64,000 bases of DNA, from contig JAKFWA010000017.1 of the NCBI GenBank assembly GCA_021732995.1, forward strand, positions 1-64,000. The letters are read 5' to 3'. Below, piece after piece: positions 27,044 to 36,580 of this stretch. Within the stretch, counting starts at the first letter, position 1; every line of letters starts with the position of its first letter. The notes below the pieces were generated by a model that had not been told where the DNA came from, did not search any database, and saw nothing but the letters and a program-made list of their open reading frames with translations. The stretch is from Planctomycetaceae bacterium (GTDB lineage: Bacteria > Planctomycetota > Planctomycetia > Planctomycetales > Planctomycetaceae). Position numbers and translations under genes: made by a program.

Positions 27044-28057
27044 ATGAATAACGAATCGACGCCCCCGACCAATCAACCGACCATCATCGTGCAGACGCCC
27101 GCTCAACCGGGCTTCTTTGCCAGTTGGGCAACTCGGGTCATGTTCTCGCTGCTGTGCATGTCCGCCATGCTGAATCTGCTGCTGCTGGCATCGCATTCCG
27201 AGCCGACAGCCAAGTACACCGAGGAGTATGTCTCGGGCGACCGTCTGACGAGTGACCTGATCGCGATGATCGAAATCAACGGCACGATCATGCCGCCGTA
27301 CACCGAGCGCACGATCGAAATGATCGAGATGGCCAAGGACGACGAGAACGTCAAAGGCGTCATCCTGGTCATCGACAGCCCCGGCGGTTTTGTGGCGGAC
27401 AGCCATCAGATCTACCGCAAGGTAAAGCAACTGGCAGCGGCCAAGCCGGTCTATGTTTCGATGAAACGCATGGCCGCGTCGGGCGGCGTGTACGTCGCAA
27501 TGGGCGTCGGAGAGAAAGGCAAGATCTTCGCCGAACCCACCACCTGGACGGGTTCTATTGGTGTGATCATCCCGCGTTACGACATCAGCAAGCTCGCTGA
27601 GAAGTACGGCGTCACGGGCGACTCGCTCACGACGGGACCGTTCAAGGATTCCATGAATCCGCTGCGTCCGCTCTCGGACGAGGAGCGAGTGCTCTGGAAA
27701 GAGATCATGGATGACTCGTTCGACCGCTTCGTGAAGATCGTGGACGAAGGCCGTGCACCGCTCGACGAAAAGACCGTGCGCGAGAAACTGGCGACCGGCC
27801 AGGTCTTCACCGCGAACCAGGCGAAAGCGAACGGGCTCATCGACGACATCGCCTTTGAAGATGAAGTCGCCACCACGCTGCAGAACGATCTGAAACTCAC
27901 GAAGGCACGTGTTGTGAAGTTCAAGCATGAACCCACGGTGATTGATCTGCTCATGGGCAGCGCGAAGGCCCAACCCACGGACGTCTGGCAGAAGGTGCTG
28001 AACGCCAGCGTGCCACGAGCCTTGTATTACTGCTCGTGGCTGCCCGCACTGCCTTAA
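27044..28057 (+). CDS. sppA: signal peptide peptidase SppA-type serine protease
   Basis: 337 residues, short single-domain form. An N-terminal membrane anchor (about residues 25-50) is followed by the protease: LIAMIEINGTIMPP, GVILVIDSPGGFVADSHQIY, KPVYVSMKRMAASGGVYVAMG with the catalytic Ser in ASGG, and TTWTGSIGVIIPRYDISKLAEKYGV. These enzymes cut membrane-embedded signal peptide remnants; a Ser-Lys dyad is expected. The C-terminus carries an unusual 40-residue tail after the S49 domain. Confidence 0.9.
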   Translation: MNNESTPPTNQPTIIVQTPAQPGFFASWATRVMFSLLCMSAMLNLLLLASHSEPTAKYTEEYVSGDRLTSDLIAMIEINGTIMPPYTERTIEMIEMAKDDENVKGVILVIDSPGGFVADSHQIYRKVKQLAAAKPVYVSMKRMAASGGVYVAMGVGEKGKIFAEPTTWTGSIGVIIPRYDISKLAEKYGVTGDSLTTGPFKDSMNPLRPLSDEERVLWKEIMDDSFDRFVKIVDEGRAPLDEKTVREKLATGQVFTANQAKANGLIDDIAFEDEVATTLQNDLKLTKARVVKFKHEPTVIDLLMGSAKAQPTDVWQKVLNASVPRALYYCSWLPALP

Positions 28058-28096
28058 TGGACCGACGAATTACTGAAGTAAAATTTCCATCTGTAT

Positions 28097-28121
28097 GGGA
28101 GGGCGAGGCTCCTGCCCTCCC
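28097..28121. repeat. hairpin, GGGAGGGCGAGGCTCC family, short form
   Basis: GGGAGGGC (28097-28104) with GCCCTCCC (28114-28121) around GAGGCTCCT. It shares GGGAGGGCGAGGCTCCTGCC with the longer elements at 34692-34761 and 56427-56508. It lies 40 bases after the sppA stop and may terminate it. Confidence 0.75.
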
Positions 28122-28158
28122 AAATTTGCACCGCAGTTATTGAAGACGGATTCTTGGT

Positions 28159-29448
28159 ATGACGCTGAATCGTGCTCGCAGTCAGGCTCATTTTGTACGC
28201 GCTCAGAAGTCGATTCCCGGTGGCGTGAACAGCCCGGCCAGAGCTTTTGGAGGAGTCGGTGGCGAGCCGCTGATCATGGATCGCGGCGAGGGTGCTTATC
28301 TCTACGACATCGATGGCAACCGTCTGATCGACTTCATCGGATCGTGGGGCCCGCACATCCTCGGGCATCGTCATCCCGCAGTGGTGAAAGCGATTGAAGC
28401 CGCGCTGTTGAAGGGCACGAGCTTCGGCGCGCCGACGACGATCGAAACCGATCTGGCGGAACTGGTCATTGAACTGGTGCCGTCCATCGAGAAGGTCCGC
28501 ATGGTGAGTTCCGGCACCGAGGCGACGATGAGCGCGATTCGCGTGGCGCGCGGTTTCACGGGCCGGGACAAGATCATCAAGTTCGCCGGTTGCTATCACG
28601 GGCACGTCGATAGCTTGCTCGTCAAAGCCGGGAGCGGGGCGCTCACGCTCGGCACTCCTTCGAGCCCCGGAGTACCGAAAGGCTGCACCGCCGACACGAT
28701 CGTGCTCGAGTTCAACGACGCCAATCAGTTGGCCGAGACTCTGCGGCAGCACGGCAACGAGATCGCGGCAATCATTCTGGAACCCGTCGTCGGCAACATG
28801 GGCACCGTGCCGCCTGAGCCGGGCTACCTGCAGACCTGCCGTGAACTCTGCACGAAGCACGGGGTTGTGCTGATCTTCGATGAAGTGATGACCGGCTTCC
28901 GAGTGGCCCTTGGCGGTGCTCAAAGCCTGTACGGCATCCGACCCGACATGACGACCTTAGGAAAAATCGTCGGCGGTGGTCTGCCGGTCGGAGCTTACGG
29001 CGGTCGAGCGGACATCATGGACAAGGTCTCGCCGGTCGGTCCGGTGTATCAGGCGGGTACGCTGTCCGGTAATCCGTTGGCGATGGCGAGCGGGCTAGCG
29101 ACCTTGAAGGCACTCCGCGAAGCAAACCCTTACGCGCGACTGGAGCAGGTCACAAAGAAGCTGTGCGCCGGTCTGAGTGCCGCCGCGTTGTCAGCGGGAT
29201 TGCCGCATCACATTGCTCAAGTCGGCAGCATGTTCACGTTGTTCTTTACGGGGACTCGCGTGACGAATTTTAATTCTGCAGTGACCAGTGACACTCAACG
29301 GTTTGCCAAATACTTCTGGGGGATGATCGATCACGGGGTCTATCTGCCGTGCAGCCAGTTCGAAGCCAACTTCGTTTCGGCGGCCCACTCCGATGCGGAC
29401 ATCGATCACGTCATCGCCTCAGCGGCGGCGGTCATGAAAACGCTTTAG
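28159..29448 (+). CDS. hemL: glutamate-1-semialdehyde 2,1-aminomutase
   Basis: 429 residues, usual length. PLP enzyme of the C5 heme pathway, making 5-aminolevulinate. Signatures: [102 protein letters not shown], and the PLP lysine in [18 protein letters not shown]. The [16 protein letters not shown] loop separates it from other class III aminotransferases. Confidence 0.97.
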   Translation: MTLNRARSQAHFVRAQKSIPGGVNSPARAFGGVGGEPLIMDRGEGAYLYDIDGNRLIDFIGSWGPHILGHRHPAVVKAIEAALLKGTSFGAPTTIETDLAELVIELVPSIEKVRMVSSGTEATMSAIRVARGFTGRDKIIKFAGCYHGHVDSLLVKAGSGALTLGTPSSPGVPKGCTADTIVLEFNDANQLAETLRQHGNEIAAIILEPVVGNMGTVPPEPGYLQTCRELCTKHGVVLIFDEVMTGFRVALGGAQSLYGIRPDMTTLGKIVGGGLPVGAYGGRADIMDKVSPVGPVYQAGTLSGNPLAMASGLATLKALREANPYARLEQVTKKLCAGLSAAALSAGLPHHIAQVGSMFTLFFTGTRVTNFNSAVTSDTQRFAKYFWGMIDHGVYLPCSQFEANFVSAAHSDADIDHVIASAAAVMKTL

Positions 29449-29670
29449 CGCCGTAACTGCTGTCACAACAGCAACTTGGACGCGAATTACCTGTCAATCA
29501 GGATTTGGCGACCAAATCGGACTCGGCCCGAATTTCCGGAAACCTGCTGGCGATTTGAAGAGAAGACGTCGCCTGGGAGGTAGTCTTCATCGAGACTCAA
29601 GCTGCTCTTTGCCAAGGTAAGAGCCCATAGAGAAAATCTGTACCCAACTCCGGCAGGGTTTTTAGCCGCC

Positions 29671-30132
29671 ATGTATCGCCGCTCGACATCTCTGACGCGC
29701 CAGCCTATTCGACGAAGTCATCGTCGAGCGGGTGTGTCGTTGCTGGAGGTCGTGCTGGCGCTGGGCATCTTCGTCGCGGGGCTGGCAGCGTTGAGCCAGT
29801 TGCACACGACGGGGGCGGACGCCGCGATTCAGGCGCGGCTGAAGACTCACGCGATCATGCGCTGCGAGTCTAAATTGAACGAAGTCGCAGCCGGCGTGGA
29901 GCCTCTACAGGCCACGAACGCCATGGCGTTTGAAGATGATCCCAGTTGGAACTGGACGCTGGAATCAGCTCCGGGTCCGCATGCCGATTTGCTGCAGATC
30001 ACGGTGACGGTCGCGCGCAGCGGACAGAGCAGCCTGGATTCGACCAGCTTTGCACTGTCGCGGTTGATTCGTGATCCGCTTGTTTTCCAGCAGGCCACTG
30101 CAACCGACGACGCAGCGAGTCTGGTGCCATGA
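29671..30132 (+). CDS. pseudopilin, GspI-like
   Basis: 153 residues. A basic leader of 21 residues ends in Gly, followed by VSLLEVVLALGIFVAGLAAL, a type IV prepilin cleavage site with Glu5. The small C-terminal domain (FEDDPSWNWTLESAPGPHADLLQITVTVAR) fits minor pseudopilin I. A prepilin peptidase would be needed and is not in the window. Its stop overlaps the next start (ATGA), so the four genes from here to 34653 are probably one operon. Confidence 0.82.
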   Translation: MYRRSTSLTRQPIRRSHRRAGVSLLEVVLALGIFVAGLAALSQLHTTGADAAIQARLKTHAIMRCESKLNEVAAGVEPLQATNAMAFEDDPSWNWTLESAPGPHADLLQITVTVARSGQSSLDSTSFALSRLIRDPLVFQQATATDDAASLVP

Positions 30133-31133
30133 AATTGACCCGCACTCATCACCTTTCATCGCTCCGCTCCGGCGGCTTCACGCTGCTGGAACTGTTGCTG
30201 TCGCTCGCGCTGACTACGCTCCTGATGGGCGTCGTATTCACGGCGCTGGACATGCACTGGCGATTTTCGCTGACGGGTCAGGAGGACGCTGAGCGAGCTC
30301 AGATCGCCCGCGCGGTGTTTCAGCGCATGACCGCTGACATCCGGTCTGTGGTTTATCGACCGGATAAACCGGCCGGGACGGCCTCCGATTCATCGTCATC
30401 ATCGTCCACGGATTCGAGTTCCGGGACATCCGATTCAAGTTCGCAGTCAACGTCGCAGACAGGCAATCAAACGGGCAACCAGACTTCCGGAACCGGGACG
30501 AACTCCTCGAGTCCACAAGGTAGTCAAAGCCAAACGGGTTCGTCGCAAAGCGGGTCTCAGACGCCACCTACCGAGCCACTGGCTCCGACGGACGCGTTCA
30601 GCGGGGTGAGCCTCGGCGTGTTCGGAGACAGCCAGACGCTGGTCATGCATGTTAGCCGTCCCGCTCGATCGGTTGGTGCTCCGGTGAATGACGCGCTGTT
30701 CGGCAGTGGCGATTTGAAGTCGGTGTCGTATTACCTCGGCAGCACCGATGGTTCGATGCCCGCCGCTTTCGGCGCGGCGTTGCCGACGTCGCCAGAAGGT
30801 TCTCAAGGTTTGATGCGCCGCTCCGCTGACCAACTGTCGTTGAGCGTCGCGACACCAGCATCCGACGGATCGACGGAAGGCACCAGCGAACTGCTGGCGC
30901 CAGAGATCGTTTCGCTGTCGTTCCGCTATCACGATGGTGTTTCGTGGGTCGATTCCTGGGACAGTTCCGTCGACGGGGGTCTGCCCACGGCCATCGGTAT
31001 CACCATTGGTTTCCGAGATCCGCCGGCCACTGCTTCCAACGCGATTCGCCGTGAAGCCAGCAATTCGACCAGTGAGTTCCGCATTGTCGTGACCATCCCG
31101 CAAGCCAATCCGTTCGAGGGCCTCTCGTTCTAG
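30129..31133 (+). CDS. pseudopilin, GspJ-like, with Ser/Gly/Thr-rich insert
   Basis: 334 residues. Prepilin site SGG-FTLLELLLSLALTTLLMG with Glu5, then a GspJ-like helix and domain (FQRMTADIRSVVYRP, LLAPEIVSLSFRYHDGVSWVDSWDSS with the common GLPTAIGITI ending). An insert of about 75 residues (about 78-153) of Ser, Thr, Gln and Gly separates the two, far longer than in characterised GspJ proteins. Translationally coupled to the GspI-like gene. Confidence 0.82.
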   Translation: MKLTRTHHLSSLRSGGFTLLELLLSLALTTLLMGVVFTALDMHWRFSLTGQEDAERAQIARAVFQRMTADIRSVVYRPDKPAGTASDSSSSSSTDSSSGTSDSSSQSTSQTGNQTGNQTSGTGTNSSSPQGSQSQTGSSQSGSQTPPTEPLAPTDAFSGVSLGVFGDSQTLVMHVSRPARSVGAPVNDALFGSGDLKSVSYYLGSTDGSMPAAFGAALPTSPEGSQGLMRRSADQLSLSVATPASDGSTEGTSELLAPEIVSLSFRYHDGVSWVDSWDSSVDGGLPTAIGITIGFRDPPATASNAIRREASNSTSEFRIVVTIPQANPFEGLSF

Positions 31134-31148
31134 TCGAGGCAATCAACC

Positions 31149-33083
31149 ATGCAAGCACTCCACCTTTCACCGGCAAGTCAGACTCGCGGCTCATCGCGCG
31201 ACGGGTCTGTGCTGGTATTGGTTCTGGTGATCGTCGCCGTGTTGACGCTGGGGGCTTACACGTTTTCGGAAGTGATGATTTCCGAAGCTGAGTCCACCGC
31301 GATGTATGCCCGGCAGGCAGAAAGCCGTGCGTTTGCAGACTCGGGTGTTGAGCTTGTCGCGGCCATCATGGGCAACCCGGAATCGATCGAGGACGGCAAC
31401 CTGTATCACAGCCCGACCCGGCTGGGAGCGGTCGTGCTGCGCAGCGGCGAGAATCCTCGCGGACGCGGCATGTTCACGGTGGTGGCTCCGCTGGAAGGTG
31501 ACGCCAAGTCGTCGGCCGTGCGGATTGGAGTCAGCGACGAATCTGCCAAGCTCAACCTGAACGCCTTGTTGAAGTACGGGCTGGATGACACGCAGGCCCG
31601 CGTGATGCTGATGGCGATTCCGGACATGACCGAGGACGTCGCCGATGCCATTCTGGACTGGCTCGACGAAGATGATATTCCGCGCGAATACGGTTCGGAG
31701 AGCGAATACTACGAAAGCCTGCCGACGCCGTATTCCGCGTCGAACAGTCAGTTCAAGTCGCTGGACGAACTGCTGAAGGTCGCGGGAGTGACGCCGGACT
31801 TGCTGTATGGCGAAGACACCAATCGCAACGGCCTGCTCGACCCCAATGAGGACGATGGCGACGCCTCGCGCCCGATGGACAACAAAGACGGCATGCTGAT
31901 GCTCGGCTGGAATTCGTTTCTGACGATCGATGCCATTGAGACGAATCTGCGAGCGGACGGCACGTCGAAGATCAACATCAACGACGGTCTGCTGAGCGAA
32001 CTCTACGACAAGCTGGTCGAAGAGTATGACGATGAGAACATCGCCCGGTTCGTGGTCGCCTTCCGCATGTATGGACCCAAGCCGGATCCGAACCAGCCGC
32101 AGGATGATGGCACCCAGCAGTCCACCACCGGCAACAACACTCAGGCCAAGAGCGGCAGCGGGACCGGTAGTGGCAACGGTACCGGCGGCGGAAGTGGTAA
32201 CGGAACCGGTGGTGGTGGCGGCAACAATCAGGGTTCGCGCTCAGGTTCCAATCAGGGGAATTCAAACCAGTCGAATTCCAACTCGAACTCAAGCTCCTCG
32301 AACAACTCCAATTCGTCACGCAATTCGAACTCTTCGAGTTCATCCGGTTCGTCGAATTCCAACTCATCCAACAGCTCCGGTGGCGGTGGTGATAACCCGC
32401 AGTTGTCGCAAGGGCAGCTAGCCCAAGCCGCCAATGCATTGGGTAAGGTGATCTCCGGCGGCATCGAAGGCGCCGTGACCCGCGGTGGTATGAATCTCGC
32501 TGCCGGTGCCAAGTACGAAATGAAGTCGGTCTACGAACTGATCGGGTCGACTGTCGTGGCGGAGATCGAAGGCAAGCAGGTGGAACTCGCCAGCCCGTGG
32601 GAAGCCAATCCGCAGCAGATCAACAGCTACATCACGGACTTGGTGGGCAAGCTGTCGACCACGCCGAATCAGACCGTCGAAGGACGAATCAACGTTGGGG
32701 AAGCCCGCTACGAAGTGTTGATGACCATTCCGGGTATGACTGAAGACGTTGCCGCGTCGATCACGGCGTCGTCCATCATCGGCCCTGATGGCTCGCCGAA
32801 TCCGGATCTGCTGAAGGAGCGAGCGACTCCGATTTGGCTGGTGACGCAGGGGATCGTCGATCTGCCGACGCTCGTGAAGCTGGATCGTTACGTCACAGCG
32901 CGTGGCTCGGTCGCACGTGCTCAGGTTGTCGGATTCTTTCAAGAAGGTGGTGGCTACACCCGCCTGGAAGTCGTCATTGATGCCAGCAAGCCGCCCGCGA
33001 AGGTGCTGTCGGTCAAGGACCTGACCGATCTGGGACGTGGCTATTCGACGCCGCTGCTGATGGGCACGCAGACACGTCCGTGA
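31149..33083 (+). CDS. GspK-like minor pseudopilin with long low-complexity linker
   Basis: 644 residues, roughly twice the usual GspK length. An N-terminal transmembrane segment (DGSVLVLVLVIVAVLTLGAYTF) lacks a clear leader Gly-Phe site. Next comes the GspK pattern (AESRAFADSGVELVAAIMGNP, LNLNALL, DVADAILDWLDEDDIPRE, EYYESLPTPYSASNSQFKSLDELLKVAGVT). Residues about 307-415 are a Gly/Ser/Asn/Gln linker, then a second globular part with another helix-hairpin-helix-like stretch (VLMTIPGMTEDVAASI). In T2SS, GspK caps the pseudopilus tip. Confidence 0.8.
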   Translation: MQALHLSPASQTRGSSRDGSVLVLVLVIVAVLTLGAYTFSEVMISEAESTAMYARQAESRAFADSGVELVAAIMGNPESIEDGNLYHSPTRLGAVVLRSGENPRGRGMFTVVAPLEGDAKSSAVRIGVSDESAKLNLNALLKYGLDDTQARVMLMAIPDMTEDVADAILDWLDEDDIPREYGSESEYYESLPTPYSASNSQFKSLDELLKVAGVTPDLLYGEDTNRNGLLDPNEDDGDASRPMDNKDGMLMLGWNSFLTIDAIETNLRADGTSKININDGLLSELYDKLVEEYDDENIARFVVAFRMYGPKPDPNQPQDDGTQQSTTGNNTQAKSGSGTGSGNGTGGGSGNGTGGGGGNNQGSRSGSNQGNSNQSNSNSNSSSSNNSNSSRNSNSSSSSGSSNSNSSNSSGGGGDNPQLSQGQLAQAANALGKVISGGIEGAVTRGGMNLAAGAKYEMKSVYELIGSTVVAEIEGKQVELASPWEANPQQINSYITDLVGKLSTTPNQTVEGRINVGEARYEVLMTIPGMTEDVAASITASSIIGPDGSPNPDLLKERATPIWLVTQGIVDLPTLVKLDRYVTARGSVARAQVVGFFQEGGGYTRLEVVIDASKPPAKVLSVKDLTDLGRGYSTPLLMGTQTRP

Positions 33084-33162
33084 ACGAGTCGGATTCGGGT
33101 CGCAATCAATTGAGTTGAAACAGGTGCTCACTGCCAGAAGTGGTAGAGCCTGAGGAATAGAG

Positions 33163-34653
33163 ATGCCGGAAATACTTGCAATTGATCTCGCAGAACATCG
33201 CGTCTGCGGCGTGATGGCGGACGTGTCCGACAAGACGGTGCGCATCGTCAAAAGCTTTGCGGCCGATGTGCCCGAAGATGCGGCTGGTGTGCCGCCGCTG
33301 TTGGGAATCTGGCTGGCAGAGACATTGAAACGAGCTGGCATCTCTGCACGGCAAGTCCTGATCGGTCTGCCGCGTGAAGACGTCGTCGTGCGACATCTGG
33401 AACTGCCGCAAGTCGATGACGTTGAATTACCCAACATCGTGCGGTTTCAAGCCGCGACCAAATCGACCGTACCGCTGGACCAACTGGCTCTGGACTACTT
33501 GCCATTGCCGCAGCGTCCGGGTTTCGCGGGACGCGACGTGCTGCTGGTCACCGTGCCGCAGGAACGCATCGGCAAGCTGTACGGCACCGCTTTGGCCGCT
33601 GGGTTGGAAGTCGTCTCCGTTGGTGTGTCTTCCGTTTCGACGGCTGAAATCGTGCTGGAAGCGGAAGCGAATGTGTCTCGCGCCGCCAATGAAATCAGCC
33701 TGGTAGTCTCACGGCACGGCGACCGCATTGAGATCTCGCTGGTGGGTCAGGGGCATCTCTACTTCTCGCACTCCACTCAAGTTGCCGGGCAGCCCGATCA
33801 GATCACTTCTCAGGTCTTGTCCGAGGTCAGTCGCGCGGTGATCGCGCTCGGCAAACGCGTGCCTAACGTCCGAGTCGCTCAGACGTGGCTGGTGGGTTCG
33901 GCGAGTGAAAACGCGGAATTGACGCGGGCCGCGCATGAACGCTTCGGTTGTGAAGTCACTCAGATTGACCCGTTCCAGGTGCCGGGCGTCGTGAACTCAG
34001 CGGGCGCTGCCGATCCGTATGCTGCTTTTGCCGGACCGATTGGCCAGTTGCTGGGACACAGTCGCCAGACGGCGGCTGCCGTCGACTTCCTTAACCCGCG
34101 CCGTCCGGTCGTGAAGAAGGATTACACCCAGCACAAGCGCTGGGCAGTCGCTGCTGCGGTGGGCTTCGTCCTCATTTCGGCCTACGGCTATCGCGCCCTG
34201 AGAATGGCTTCGCTGGCGGGTGAAGTGGCTGAAATGAAATCGCAACTGGCGGAGAAGAAGAAAACCAACGAGGACATGAAGTCGCGAGTGGACGCGGTGA
34301 CTCGCGTTGATCAATGGGTGGCCTCGCAAGTCAACTGGCTCAATGAGACCCAGCAGCTCACCGAGATGATGGAAGGCACTGAGCGTCGTTACCTGCGTCG
34401 CCTGCAGTTTGGTCAGGGCACGACGAATACGGTGCGAGGTTCGATCACCGCTACGGGATCGGCCAAGGAACGCACGGACGTGGAAGGACTCAACGCCGAA
34501 CTGCTGGAACGCAGCGATACCGACATCGAAGCTCAACCGATCAAGCCCGGCAAGGACAGCGAGTTCCCCTTCGACTTCCAACTGGATATCAGCTTGAAGA
34601 AGCCGACCCCGAAACCACCCGAGAAGCCAGCCGCCGAAAAGCCCAAGGCGTAA
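33163..34653 (+). CDS. PilM/GspL-like assembly protein with PilN-like C-terminus
   Basis: 496 residues. Residues 1 to about 310 look like an actin-like ATPase fold of the PilM/GspL cytoplasmic type (ILAIDLAEHRVCGVMAD, VLIGLPREDVVVRHLELP, FQAATKSTVPLDQLALDYLPL). After a basic KKDYTQHKRW, a membrane helix (AVAAAVGFVLISAYGY, about 325-342) leads into a coiled coil (SLAGEVAEMKSQLAEKKKTNEDMKS) and a periplasmic PilN-like domain. The tail is Pro/Lys-rich (KKPTPKPPEKPAAEKPKA). So it combines PilM and PilN, as GspL does in type II secretion. Confidence 0.75.
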   Translation: MPEILAIDLAEHRVCGVMADVSDKTVRIVKSFAADVPEDAAGVPPLLGIWLAETLKRAGISARQVLIGLPREDVVVRHLELPQVDDVELPNIVRFQAATKSTVPLDQLALDYLPLPQRPGFAGRDVLLVTVPQERIGKLYGTALAAGLEVVSVGVSSVSTAEIVLEAEANVSRAANEISLVVSRHGDRIEISLVGQGHLYFSHSTQVAGQPDQITSQVLSEVSRAVIALGKRVPNVRVAQTWLVGSASENAELTRAAHERFGCEVTQIDPFQVPGVVNSAGAADPYAAFAGPIGQLLGHSRQTAAAVDFLNPRRPVVKKDYTQHKRWAVAAAVGFVLISAYGYRALRMASLAGEVAEMKSQLAEKKKTNEDMKSRVDAVTRVDQWVASQVNWLNETQQLTEMMEGTERRYLRRLQFGQGTTNTVRGSITATGSAKERTDVEGLNAELLERSDTDIEAQPIKPGKDSEFPFDFQLDISLKKPTPKPPEKPAAEKPKA

Positions 34654-34691
34654 GGCACTCGAAACGGACTGCAAGTTCCGTTGGCAGAGTT

Positions 34692-34761
34692 TGGGAGGGC
34701 GAGGCTCCTGCCGAGTCGAATTCGCGATCCGTCACGGCTCGGCAGGAGCCTCGCCCTCCCA
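34692..34761. repeat. perfect 24-base inverted repeat, GGGAGGGCGAGGCTCC family
   Basis: Arms 34692-34715 and 34738-34761 are exact reverse complements (start TGGGAGGGCGAGGCTCC) around a 22-base loop. It lies between converging genes, the PilM/GspL-like gene and the amidohydrolase, where it can act as a bidirectional terminator. Confidence 0.9.
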
Positions 34762-34807
34762 GGTTCTCGCACAGCACTTCTGTTGTTTGTCGGCCCCTTA
34801 ATGAGGC

Positions 34808-36535
34808 TCAGCGTTTCCAGACCTGCTTGCCGCCGACCCACGTGGACTGCACTTGAATCTCACGGATGTCAGCTTCCGGGCATTTCAGGTAGTCGCGGTC
34901 GATGACGATGAAGTCGGCCAGCTTGCCGGTCTCCAGCGAGCCCTTCTCTTTCTCTTCGAACGTGAGATAGGCGTTGTTGATGGTGTAGAGCCGTAGCGCG
35001 TCCTGACGGCTGATGCGTTGTTCGGGATGCAATGCGCTGTCGGTCCAGCGAGGCATCCGCGTGAGTGTCGTCCACAGGCCTAGCCACGGATCATAAGGGT
35101 TGATGGAACGCAGGCTGCCGAGCTTCTGCATGTGGTCTGAGCCACCGCCCACAACCACACCGTGCTCGAAGATCGTCTTGTAGGGCTGAAAGTAAGCCGT
35201 GCGCTCTTCCCCAAACTGCTTCCGAAGAGTTGCTCCATCGAGGTACAGCCACGCAGGCTGCAGGTCGGCGACGATGCCCAGTCGCTGCATCTTCTGGATC
35301 GCTTCCAGACTCATGAAGTTGCAGTGCGTAATGCAGGGCCGACGCTCCTTGACTGGCAGAGTCTTGTTAACGGTTTCGTAGGCGTCGATCAGGGCATGCA
35401 CGGCTCCGTCGCCCACTGAGTGTGCGGTCATCTGCAAGTCGTTCGACAACGCCAGATGCGCGATTTTTTCGAGCTTCTCCTGCTCGACATACTTCAAACC
35501 GCGATAGTCAGCGTCAGTGATCGAGTAGATGGAACTTACGCCCCACGGCTGTCGCATGTAGGCGCTGCCGGTGAGCATGCCTCCGTCCAGAAAGATCTTC
35601 ACCCCACGCAGCCAGACCCAGTTGTTGTAGGCGTGCAGAGGATGCTTCGACGCCGCCACAAGCCGGGTCTCGATCTTGTCCAGCGGATCCTGAGCGTTGA
35701 TCGCGTACGACAGGAACACGCGGCAGGTCAGTTCGTCTGACTTGCGGAGTTCATCAAAGAGCTTGACCGCGCCGTCGCCCGCGTTGCGGTCAGCGATGCT
35801 GGTCAGCCCCACCGAGTTATACGCCGTCATCAATTCTTTCAGGCGGGCGCGTTGATCGTCCGCTGAGGCTGGTTTCTCTTTGGACTTCGTCTTCACCAGC
35901 CGCGTGCAACTGCGCAGGATGCCGGTCAGCTCGCCCGTCTTGGGATCTCGCTCTAGATACCCCGGCTGGCCGTCGGTGATCTTCGTGTCCTTGTCGATGT
36001 TGCTGAGCTTCAGCGCCAGCGAATTTGCGGCGGCATCGGGGCCCGTGCTGAACAGCACAGGGTGTTCAGGAGCGACCTGATCCAGTTCTTTGCGAGTCGG
36101 AAACCGCTGATCGCGTAGGCGGGTCACGAAGACCTGCCGCACGCTGATCCAGTCGCCGGCCGGAACAATCGTCGTGCGCTGCCGGATGTATTCCAGCACG
36201 TCGGCGATGGTCTCCATGTCGGGAATGTTGTGATCCCATTCGTGCATGGACGCGCCAGTGGGGTGAGTGTGCGAATCACACAATCCCGGCAACACCATCT
36301 GGCCTTTGAGGTCGATGACCTTTGTTTCAGCCTTGGCGAGCTTCTGAATCTCGTCGTTCGTTCCGACCGCCGTCACGCGGTCGCCCTTTACCGCCAACGC
36401 TTCAGCAATTCGAAACTGCGCATCGACCGTGACGATCTGCCCGTGATGCAGGATGAGATCCGGAGCATCAGCCGCCCGCAGGCAGCTCGACCACAAACAC
36501 CCGACAATGCCCAGCAAGAAGATTCCGCAGCGCAT
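34808..36535 (-). CDS. exported amidohydrolase (YtcJ-like, Amidohydro_3)
   Basis: 575 residues with a signal peptide (MRCGIFLLGIVGCLWSSCLRA). Amidohydrolase fold of the YtcJ group: ILHHGQIVTVDAQFRIAEALAVKGDRV, MVLPGLCDSHTHPTGAS (metal HxH), VKIFLDGGMLTGSAYM, MTAHSVGDGAVHALIDAYE, RPCITHCNFMS, GGGSDHM, and the C-terminal LETGKLADFIVIDRDYL. Natural substrate unknown; relatives cleave amides. The neighbouring MFS gene, on the same strand 45 bases upstream, suggests uptake and hydrolysis of one compound, which is inference. Confidence 0.85.
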   Translation of the reverse strand: MRCGIFLLGIVGCLWSSCLRAADAPDLILHHGQIVTVDAQFRIAEALAVKGDRVTAVGTNDEIQKLAKAETKVIDLKGQMVLPGLCDSHTHPTGASMHEWDHNIPDMETIADVLEYIRQRTTIVPAGDWISVRQVFVTRLRDQRFPTRKELDQVAPEHPVLFSTGPDAAANSLALKLSNIDKDTKITDGQPGYLERDPKTGELTGILRSCTRLVKTKSKEKPASADDQRARLKELMTAYNSVGLTSIADRNAGDGAVKLFDELRKSDELTCRVFLSYAINAQDPLDKIETRLVAASKHPLHAYNNWVWLRGVKIFLDGGMLTGSAYMRQPWGVSSIYSITDADYRGLKYVEQEKLEKIAHLALSNDLQMTAHSVGDGAVHALIDAYETVNKTLPVKERRPCITHCNFMSLEAIQKMQRLGIVADLQPAWLYLDGATLRKQFGEERTAYFQPYKTIFEHGVVVGGGSDHMQKLGSLRSINPYDPWLGLWTTLTRMPRWTDSALHPEQRISRQDALRLYTINNAYLTFEEKEKGSLETGKLADFIVIDRDYLKCPEADIREIQVQSTWVGGKQVWKR

Positions 36536-36580
36536 CAGATCGATCCTCGGGAATGGCGTGATGGTTCTCGACGGCAGACG

